DNA of 64,000 nt from Clostridium simiarum (GTDB lineage Bacteria > Bacillota > Clostridia > Clostridiales > Clostridiaceae): contig NZ_JAHLQL010000002.1 of NCBI RefSeq assembly GCF_018919175.1, positions 342,817 through 406,816 of the forward strand. Reading direction: 5' to 3'. The translations under genes and the position numbers were made by a program. Below are positions 57,855 to 64,000 of the stretch, piece by piece; the stretch's first letter is position 1, and each line of letters opens with the position of its first letter. The notes under the pieces were generated by a model. The model had not been told where the DNA came from and made no database searches. It saw nothing but the letters and a program-made list of their open reading frames with translations.

Positions 57855-59531
57855 ATGAAGAAAAGAATATTTTTATTATTTATTATAATTACTTTTACAT
57901 TTTCCGGTTGTGTTCAAAAAAAAGATGAGAATAAGGTAGTAAAAAAAAGGAATTATCCTGTAATTGGACTACAAAGTCCACCAAAAGATTTAACTTCCAT
58001 GGAAAATTATAATCCAAGAGATGAGGATTTAATTTGTGCATTATTTGAAGGCTTAGTTGAAAGAGATAATAATGGAGAGATAAAGCCGGCACTTGCAAAG
58101 GATTGGAAGATTAGTGATGATGGACTTACCTATGTTTTTAATCTTAATGAGAACATATTTTGGAGTGATGGAAAGGAAATTGATGCCAAAAACTTTGTAG
58201 ATTTTTTTAGGACTATACTAAATCCTAACATGGGCAATAAAAATGCTTTTGAGCTTTATAGTATCTTTGGAGCAGAAGATTATAATAAAGGAAAGAAGCC
58301 ACAGGGAGAAATGGCCATTATAGCTACAGATAAAAAAACTCTTCAAATCAGATTAAATTATGTAGATGAAGAATTTTTACACACATTATCAAAGCCAAGG
58401 TATAGGTTAAGAAAGAATTTTGAAGCCTTAAAATCATGGAAAAGTAATTATAAAGATATAGCTTATACAGGCTCCTATATTATTTCTAATATGGAGGAGA
58501 GTAAAGAAAAGTCTTCTATAATTTTAGAAAAAAATACTAATTACTATAATAAAGATAATATCTTAAGTGATAAGATTGTTTTAAATGATTCAGGAAGTTC
58601 AGAGGTAGCTATGAGTAGATTTGATATAGGAGATATAGATATATTTTTTAATCCTCCAATTAGTGAAGTAGAAAGATTAAAATCCAGCGATAATTTAGAT
58701 TATATAACCTTGCAGGATTTCTATGCATTGATATTTAATTTTAAAAGTCCCTTATCATCAAAAATAGATTTCAGAAAAGCAGTAAATGAAGCACTTTCAG
58801 CTTCTTTAGATGAAAGTGAACTTATAAAAAAGTTTAATGTTTCTATTTCTAATGGAGAGATTTTTAAAAAAGATAGTAATAAGGCAGTGTTTTCTACAGA
58901 TAGTGAAAAGAATGAATTTAAATATGATTTATTTTCTGCTAACGTCAAAATTAAGAATCTAGTTAATGAGGAAAAAGATCAATATTTTAAAATATTATGT
59001 TTAAATGATGAAAGAAGCACATTACTTATGGAATCTTTAACGGAAATCATGGAAAGAGAATTTAACATAAAGAGTAAAATATATTACTATAATTCATCGG
59101 AAATTCAAGATGCACTTAAGAAGGATTTTTACGATATGGCTTTAATAGGATATAATTCTACTGGAAGCAAGGAAGTTTTTTTTAGGAGATGGTATTATAG
59201 TACTGGAAAAAGTATTAATTACTCCAATGAAAATATAGATAAGACCTTATATAAGCTTAAAGGAGAGAAGGAAAAGGGTAAAAGGGATCAATATATTAAT
59301 AGTGTAAGCACAGAAATAAAAAATGAGATACCTATGATACCTGTTTTTAATGAAAACTTATTTATATGTAGAAATAATACTGTAGAGGGTATATATATGG
59401 ATGGTAATGAAAATATTATGATTAACAAATTGGTGAAGAGAGAAGAAATAAATGAGGATAAAAAAGACATAGAAAAGTTAGATGTACCTAAGGATAAGAT
59501 AGATGATATGCCTATAGGATACAAAAAATAG
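57855..59531 (+). CDS. Orphan oligopeptide-binding lipoprotein (SBP_bac_5)
   Basis: A 558-aa extracytoplasmic solute-binding protein. The lipobox TFSGC marks lipidation at Cys19. The fold follows OppA/DppA (DEDLICALFEGLVERD, LAKDWKISDDGLTYVF and NIFWSDGKEIDAKNFVDFF). It is only distantly similar to the OppA encoded at 39.3 kb. No permease or ATPase gene is adjacent, so it may serve the oppBCDF transporter or act as a signalling receptor. CAGGAG precedes ATG and a terminator follows. Confidence 0.9.
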   Translation: MKKRIFLLFIIITFTFSGCVQKKDENKVVKKRNYPVIGLQSPPKDLTSMENYNPRDEDLICALFEGLVERDNNGEIKPALAKDWKISDDGLTYVFNLNENIFWSDGKEIDAKNFVDFFRTILNPNMGNKNAFELYSIFGAEDYNKGKKPQGEMAIIATDKKTLQIRLNYVDEEFLHTLSKPRYRLRKNFEALKSWKSNYKDIAYTGSYIISNMEESKEKSSIILEKNTNYYNKDNILSDKIVLNDSGSSEVAMSRFDIGDIDIFFNPPISEVERLKSSDNLDYITLQDFYALIFNFKSPLSSKIDFRKAVNEALSASLDESELIKKFNVSISNGEIFKKDSNKAVFSTDSEKNEFKYDLFSANVKIKNLVNEEKDQYFKILCLNDERSTLLMESLTEIMEREFNIKSKIYYYNSSEIQDALKKDFYDMALIGYNSTGSKEVFFRRWYYSTGKSINYSNENIDKTLYKLKGEKEKGKRDQYINSVSTEIKNEIPMIPVFNENLFICRNNTVEGIYMDGNENIMINKLVKREEINEDKKDIEKLDVPKDKIDDMPIGYKK

Positions 59532-59580
59532 TAAAAAGAGTTTTTGGAAGTTTATTATTTTATCCAAAAACTCTTTTTAT
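59532..59580. terminator. Bidirectional terminator
   Basis: AAAAAGAGTTTTTGGA and TCCAAAAACTCTTTTT form a 16-bp stem between two convergent genes. Confidence 0.9.
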
Positions 59581-60951
59581 TTAAATACTAGGGAAGTAAA
59601 TCATATAAAATAAAATTTGAAAGTATTTAGTAGATTCAAAAACTTGCTTATTTACATTAAACTCATCTTTTTTTGTATTATAGTTTATATTCTTTAACAT
59701 CACTGGTGCCATACCAGAACTTTCAGGAGAAGGAATGGTAGGAAGTTTAAAATACATCTCATCTATAAGATCCTCAGATTTTAAAGAATAATTTTTATAT
59801 CTTTCTACACTATTAAGGGTTGGGGAGTCTGGCCAACTACATATTACTCCAGAGTTTATTAGTTGTTTCCTGTAAATGCTTTCTGTTTTTAAATTATTAC
59901 ATTCATCAGAGTTATATTTATCTTTTAATAATAAAGCTAAAGTGTAGAAGACTATTTCGTGAGAAGTATAATCTATTTCCTTCTTTGATTGGGTTTTTAT
60001 CATTATTCCTCTTTCATCATCATATAAGTCTAATAATTTTTCATATAAATCTTCATTGAATTCATCATACTTTGAGATTCCGGTATTATGTTTAAATAGC
60101 ATTGAAGTCATAAAAGCTAAAGAGGTATTTGATATTGATATAGAATCAGTACACTCTTTTAATTGCTCATATATTAAATCCATAAGATCGATAGATAAAA
60201 GTAATACATCATTATGCTCATTAAATCTTAAATAAATATTTAAAAGGGATAAAATATTTATTTTTTCATTAAGAGATAAATTATAAATCTCTTCTCTATA
60301 ATTTAAAATCATGTTTAATATATCATTAGAAAAATTTTCATATATTTCTGCTTCTTTGTTTTCGGATAATTTAGCATACAGTGCATAGCAGTTCATCATT
60401 AAAATTTGATTAGAGTATTTAAATTTTTTATTTTTATCCTCGAATTTTAATTCATTTGTTATATCGTCGGAGATATCTTTCTTATCTACAAAGAGACCTT
60501 CCTCATTTCTTAAATAAGAAGAGTAGAAATCTAATTGAGCTCTTGATAACTCCATATACATATGATGCAATGTATAGAGTTCTTTGTCTATGTTCTCAAA
60601 ATTTTTATAGTATTTAGCAAGTTCTAACAGGCACAAAGTTAAATATCCATTACTAGATATGGTTACTTCTTTCTTAAAGCTATCCTCATCCCAAAACATA
60701 TTATTTTTGTGAGTTAATAATTTTGTACTAGACCTTTTATATACACATAAAAGTGGAGAAATTTCTTTAAATGTGGTAATATCAATGTTAGAAAACGACT
60801 TGATTTTAAGCTCTTTTAAAGGTATATTTATACCACATTTAGATTTTAATATTATATGTTTTGTAGATTCCTTTGCAAAATGAAACAGTTGACTTTCTAT
60901 TATTTCTTTTGATAAATTGTTTATTCTAAGGAACGGACCTATATATCTCAA
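59581..60951 (-). CDS. Hypothetical protein, 456 aa, mostly helical
   Basis: A long soluble protein without signal peptide or membrane helix. The body (residues 90-400) is predicted largely helical, with phrases such as GYLTLCLLELAKYYKNF and LYTLHHMYMELSRAQLDFY that suggest helical-hairpin (TPR- or six-hairpin-like) packing. The C-terminal part contains PTIPSPESSGMAP. I do not recognise a family. I start at TTG 60951, six bases after GAGGTG; the GTG at 60960 lies in that site. It is convergent with the orphan peptide-binding protein gene. Confidence 0.7.
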   Translation of the reverse strand: MRYIGPFLRINNLSKEIIESQLFHFAKESTKHIILKSKCGINIPLKELKIKSFSNIDITTFKEISPLLCVYKRSSTKLLTHKNNMFWDEDSFKKEVTISSNGYLTLCLLELAKYYKNFENIDKELYTLHHMYMELSRAQLDFYSSYLRNEEGLFVDKKDISDDITNELKFEDKNKKFKYSNQILMMNCYALYAKLSENKEAEIYENFSNDILNMILNYREEIYNLSLNEKINILSLLNIYLRFNEHNDVLLLSIDLMDLIYEQLKECTDSISISNTSLAFMTSMLFKHNTGISKYDEFNEDLYEKLLDLYDDERGIMIKTQSKKEIDYTSHEIVFYTLALLLKDKYNSDECNNLKTESIYRKQLINSGVICSWPDSPTLNSVERYKNYSLKSEDLIDEMYFKLPTIPSPESSGMAPVMLKNINYNTKKDEFNVNKQVFESTKYFQILFYMIYFPSI

Positions 60952-61042
60952 ATTTTTCACCTCATAAAATAATCCTTATATAAATAATATGTGATGAAAA
61001 GGTAAAAAGTGCTATTTAATCTATAATTTAAAGGAGATTTTT

Positions 61043-61322
61043 ATGAAAGTAGGTAAGTAAAATAAGTGATTTAGATTTTATCATGTTCCTAGCTTAAGCA
61101 GGTATCCAAAATTTATGAGTTGGTGATAGTCGCTTACTCATCTGAAAAGAAGGAATAAATGAAACTATAATAGGAAAAATACAAAAGAATAAAAGAATAA
61201 TTTTAAATGAAGAAGGAAGTTTTGAAGTTGAGCTACCAAAAACTGACGAGTTATTTAATATAAAACAGATGGTAAATAAGAAGCAGAGCTTTTATATTAA
61301 AGGAGAATCACCATGGAGGTAA
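61043..61322 (+). pseudogene. Degraded gene directly upstream of rph
   Basis: AAAGGAG precedes an ATG (61043) whose frame stops after a few codons. Coding-like sequence continues across at least two frame changes: LKQVSKIYELVIVAYSSEKK in one frame, then INETIIGKIQKNKRIIL and further to KGESPWR with a stop at 61322. The last piece is open for about 57 codons. Its final GGAGG serves as the rph ribosome site. The family is not recognised. A real gene formerly co-transcribed with rph is the simplest reading. Confidence 0.55.
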
Positions 61323-61326
61323 TGAT

Positions 61327-62073
61327 ATGAGAATAGATGGAAGAAAAAATGACCAGATAAGACCAGTGAAGGTTACTAGAAATTATACAAAATATGCTGA
61401 GGGTTCGGTATTTATAGAAGTTGGAGATACTAAAGTGTTGTGTAATGCTTCAATTGAAGATAGAGTACCTCCTTTTTTAAAGGGCACAGGAGAGGGATGG
61501 ATAACCTGTGAATATAACATGTTACCTAGATCTACTCAGGTTAGGAAACCAAGAGATATAGCAAAATTAAAAATAGATGGAAGAACTATGGAAATACAAA
61601 GGTTAATAGGAAGAGCACTAAGATCAGTGGTAGATCTTAAGGCTATAGGAGAAAAAACTATATGGATAGATTGTGATGTTATTCAAGCAGATGGAGGAAC
61701 AAGAACTACATCTATAAGTGGAGCTTTTATAGCTTTGGTAGATGCTGTGAATAAGTTACATAAGGTACAGCCTTTTAAAGTATATCCTATAAGAAATTTT
61801 GTAACAGCAGTTAGTGTAGGTATTTTTGAAAATGAAAAAATATTGGATTTATGCTATGAAGAGGATTCAAAAGCTATTGTAGATATGAATGTAATAATGA
61901 CTGATGAAGGTGAATTTGTAGAAGTTCAGGGAACAGGGGAAGAAAAGCCATTTTCAAAAAAAGATCTAGAAGAATTATTAGCATTAGCAGAAAAGGGAGT
62001 AAAGCAGATGATAAATCTTCAGAAGGAAAGTTTAAAGATGGATTGTCTTTGGATAGGTACTGGAGGGAAATAG
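61327..62073 (+). CDS. rph: Ribonuclease PH
   Basis: A 248-aa phosphorolytic 3' exoribonuclease that trims tRNA 3' ends. [34 protein letters not shown] and [21 protein letters not shown] are family signatures. GGAGGTAATGAT precedes ATG. It is first intact gene of rph-rdgB-phosphodiesterase. The encoded tRNA cluster lies 1.4 kb downstream. Confidence 0.97.
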   Translation: MRIDGRKNDQIRPVKVTRNYTKYAEGSVFIEVGDTKVLCNASIEDRVPPFLKGTGEGWITCEYNMLPRSTQVRKPRDIAKLKIDGRTMEIQRLIGRALRSVVDLKAIGEKTIWIDCDVIQADGGTRTTSISGAFIALVDAVNKLHKVQPFKVYPIRNFVTAVSVGIFENEKILDLCYEEDSKAIVDMNVIMTDEGEFVEVQGTGEEKPFSKKDLEELLALAEKGVKQMINLQKESLKMDCLWIGTGGK

Positions 62074-62147
62074 AGATTAGGAAATAATTTTATTTATATT
62101 ATTAATTTTTTTAGAAATTAATAATCCATTTATGACTGGAGGATAAA

Positions 62148-62765
62148 ATGAAGGATATTATATTGGCAACCAATAATGAGCATAAAGTAAAAGAAATGAA
62201 AGAAATATTAAAGGATTTACCTGTTAGCATTTATTCTTTAAAAGAAGTAGATGTAGATGTGGAGGTAGAAGAAACAGGAGATACTTTTATAGAAAATGCA
62301 AGGATAAAGGCAGAGGCTATATATGACATTTTAAAGCATAGAAATAGAAAAGACTTTATTGTAATGGCTGATGATTCTGGTCTTATGGTAGATTATCTAA
62401 ATGGAAAACCAGGAGTTTACTCTGCAAGATATGCAGGAGAGCATGGCAATACGGAAAAGAATAATAAAAAGCTTATAGATGAATTAAGAGGAGTTCCCTA
62501 TGAAAAAAGAACAGCAAGGTTTGTAAGTGCAGTGTCTCTTATTGATGAGGATGGTGAGTTCATAGAAGTTGAAGGTGAGGCTAGGGGATATATATTGGAA
62601 GAACATAAAGGAACAGAGGGGTTTGGGTATGACCCGCTGTTTTATGTACCTGAAAAGAATAAGACCTTTGCTGAAATGAGTGGAGAAGAAAAAAATATTT
62701 TAAGTCATAGAGGAAAGGCTTTAAAAGCATTAAGAAAAGAAATAGAAAGATTATTAAATTTATAA
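62148..62765 (+). CDS. rdgB: XTP/dITP diphosphatase
   Basis: A 205-aa house-cleaning pyrophosphatase of the HAM1/RdgB family that hydrolyses non-canonical purine nucleotides. It has ILATNNEHKVKEMKEIL, TFIENARIKAEA, MADDSGLMVDYLNGKPGVYSARYAG and the C-terminal GFGYDPLFYVPE and SHRGKALK. GGAGG precedes ATG. It lies 74 bp after rph, the frequent rph-rdgB pair. Confidence 0.96.
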   Translation: MKDIILATNNEHKVKEMKEILKDLPVSIYSLKEVDVDVEVEETGDTFIENARIKAEAIYDILKHRNRKDFIVMADDSGLMVDYLNGKPGVYSARYAGEHGNTEKNNKKLIDELRGVPYEKRTARFVSAVSLIDEDGEFIEVEGEARGYILEEHKGTEGFGYDPLFYVPEKNKTFAEMSGEEKNILSHRGKALKALRKEIERLLNL

Positions 62766-62809
62766 TTTGAAATTTGCATGGTGTGTTTACTAAAGGAGAT
62801 GTAATATAA

Positions 62810-63289
62810 TTGTTAATAGGAATCATAAGTGATACTCATAGGGAATATGAAGTGCTAAATAAAATAATAGATAGAATAAAAAAATGTGATTATATATTAC
62901 ATCTAGGAGATAATATTCAGGATGTAATATACATAAAGGATAGAGTAAGCAAAAAAGATATTAAATTTATAAACGTAAAGGGAAATTGTGATTATTCTAA
63001 TTCTATACCTGATGAAAGGGTAGTAGAGATAGGTGAGCATAGGATATATATGACCCATGGACATAAATATGGAGTTAAGACAGACCTTAATAGGCTTATG
63101 TATAGAGCTGAGGAGTTAGAATGTAATATAGTACTTTATGGTCATACTCATATGGTTTTTATAAGTGAAGATTATGGGAAATACATAATAAATCCAGGTA
63201 GTCCATCCCAACCAAGGGATGGAAAGGCAGGAATGGTTTTTGTAAATATAGAGGGATCTAAGGTAAACCCTTATTTTATGGAACTTTAA
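62810..63289 (+). CDS. YfcE/MJ0936-family metallophosphoesterase
   Basis: A 159-aa phosphodiesterase with all metal-binding motifs: ISDTHRE, LGDN, GNCD, THGHKYG and YGHTHM. Family members act on phosphodiesters with two metal ions; the natural substrate is uncertain. The start is TTG, with AAAGGAG 11 bases upstream, and no in-frame ATG fits before the ISDTH motif. It is third in the rph operon, 44 bp after rdgB. Confidence 0.93.
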   Translation: MLIGIISDTHREYEVLNKIIDRIKKCDYILHLGDNIQDVIYIKDRVSKKDIKFINVKGNCDYSNSIPDERVVEIGEHRIYMTHGHKYGVKTDLNRLMYRAEELECNIVLYGHTHMVFISEDYGKYIINPGSPSQPRDGKAGMVFVNIEGSKVNPYFMEL

Positions 63290-63422
63290 TATAGATTTAT
63301 AAAGTTTAGTGGATATTATTGAATTTTAAAGCAAAAAAGAGATTTCAAAGAGTATAATCACTATAATATAACTATTTCCCAGTTTTTAAGATAAAATCGC
63401 TTAAAAAATGTATAAAAAACTA

Positions 63423-63451
63423 TTGACGTATTAAAAGATATCGTGTAGAAT
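63423..63451 (+). promoter_or_regulatory. Promoter of the tRNA cluster
   Basis: TTGACG (63423-63428) and TAGAAT (63446-63451) have a 17-base spacer and lie 40 bp before the first tRNA. Confidence 0.7.
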
Positions 63452-63491
63452 AAACTATGTCGCTGGGGAACAGAGTTCTCTAGAAGAACAA

Positions 63492-63567
63492 CGGGGTGTG
63501 GCGCAGATGGGAGCGCGCGTGGTTTGGGACCATGAGGTCGCAGGTTCAATCCCTGTCACCCCGACCA
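63492..63567 (+). tRNA. tRNA-Pro (anticodon TGG)
   Basis: A full cloverleaf: acceptor CGGGGTG/CACCCCG, anticodon loop TTTGGGA and GGTTCAATC T-loop. The 3' CCA is encoded. Confidence 0.97.
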
Positions 63568-63572
63568 CTTAT

Positions 63573-63646
63573 GCGGGTGTAACTCAATGGTAGAGTGCTA
63601 GCCTTCCAAGCTAGTTACGAGGGTTCGATTCCCTCTACCCGCTCCA
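63573..63646 (+). tRNA. tRNA-Gly (anticodon TCC)
   Basis: Acceptor GCGGGTG/TACCCGC, anticodon loop CTTCCAA, T-loop GGTTCGATTCC and encoded CCA. Confidence 0.97.
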
Positions 63647-63678
63647 TATAGTCTAATTAAGGCTGTGGGGTATAGTAA

Positions 63679-63755
<77 letters not shown>

Positions 63756-63763
63756 TTTAGTTT

Positions 63764-63839
63764 GTGCCATTAGCTCAGTTGGTAGAGCACCTGACTCTTA
63801 ATCAGGGTGCCCAGGGTTCGAGTCCCTGATGGCGCACCA
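63764..63839 (+). tRNA. tRNA-Lys (anticodon CTT)
   Basis: Acceptor GTGCCAT/ATGGCGC (one T-G pair), anticodon loop CTCTTAA giving CTT, the isoacceptor for AAG, and encoded CCA. Confidence 0.96.
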
Positions 63840-63845
63840 AACTGC

Positions 63846-63922
<77 letters not shown>

Positions 63923-63933
63923 CAAAATAATAT

Positions 63934-64000
63934 TGGGATGTCGCCAAGCGGTAAGGCAATGGACTTTGACTCCATCATGCGTAGGTTCGAATCCTGCCAT
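63934..64000 (+). tRNA. tRNA-Gln (anticodon TTG), cut by window end
   Basis: Acceptor 5' strand TGGGATG, anticodon loop CTTTGAC (TTG) and T-loop GGTTCGAATCC are present. The acceptor 3' strand and CCA lie beyond the window. Confidence 0.93.

Overview
The window is one contiguous piece of a low-GC clostridial chromosome (Clostridium sensu stricto). The evidence is the strong A/T bias, AGGAGG-type ribosome binding sites before nearly every gene, the butyrate operon crt-bcd-etfB-etfA-hbd next to rex, a group-B [FeFe] hydrogenase, a CIRCE-controlled groESL, and a tRNA cluster with encoded CCA ends. I cannot name the species from sequence alone. I see no prophage, insertion sequence, CRISPR array or rRNA.

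Layout. 0.3-4.9 kb: a mannose-1-phosphate guanylyltransferase, a PAS histidine kinase, signal peptidase I and a radical SAM/SPASM protein. 5.0-7.9 kb: an ArsR-type metal sensor and a Zn/Cd/Pb P-type ATPase behind a consensus promoter with a palindromic operator. 8.0-13 kb (mostly minus strand): a PAP2 phosphatase, a candidate small RNA, ferritin, and a four-gene operon of sensor kinase, response regulator, LiaF-like membrane protein and glycerophosphodiesterase. 13.5-28.9 kb: a redox and fermentation island with rex, the butyrate operon, a sigma-54 activator, an iron alcohol dehydrogenase, nfnAB, an Ogg-type glycosylase and a [FeFe] hydrogenase. 29-36.9 kb: a DUF1461 membrane protein, groESL, a prepilin peptidase plus one pilin, and guaBA behind a guanine riboswitch. 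37-45 kb: a tandem duplication of a secreted SH3b protein gene and the oppABCDF operon. 45-63.3 kb: pgi, a DUF188 protein, a seven-repeat Y_Y_Y protein with a lytic transglycosylase, rsuA, a candidate C-rich-loop small RNA, a yerC-like regulator, pcrA-ligA, several unknown small proteins, an orphan peptide-binding lipoprotein, and rph-rdgB-phosphodiesterase. 63.49-64.0 kb: tRNAs Pro, Gly, Arg, Lys, His and Gln (the last cut by the window end).

How the parts fit. In the redox island the crt operon has a textbook -24/-12 sigma-54 promoter with a near-perfect Rex palindrome just upstream. The alcohol dehydrogenase has a second -24/-12 promoter preceded by three copies of a TGKTC-N7-GAACA element, and a sigma-54 enhancer-binding protein is encoded between the two. 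A second Rex-like palindrome lies in the -35 region of the hydrogenase promoter. This suggests that NADH/NAD balance (Rex) and an unknown effector (sigma-54 activator) jointly control butyrate, alcohol and H2 formation. The strongest candidates for something undescribed are this dual circuit, the two-hairpin RNA at 51573-51658 whose loops both display UAGCCCC, and the promoter-hairpin unit at 9003-9165. None of these was tested by database search.
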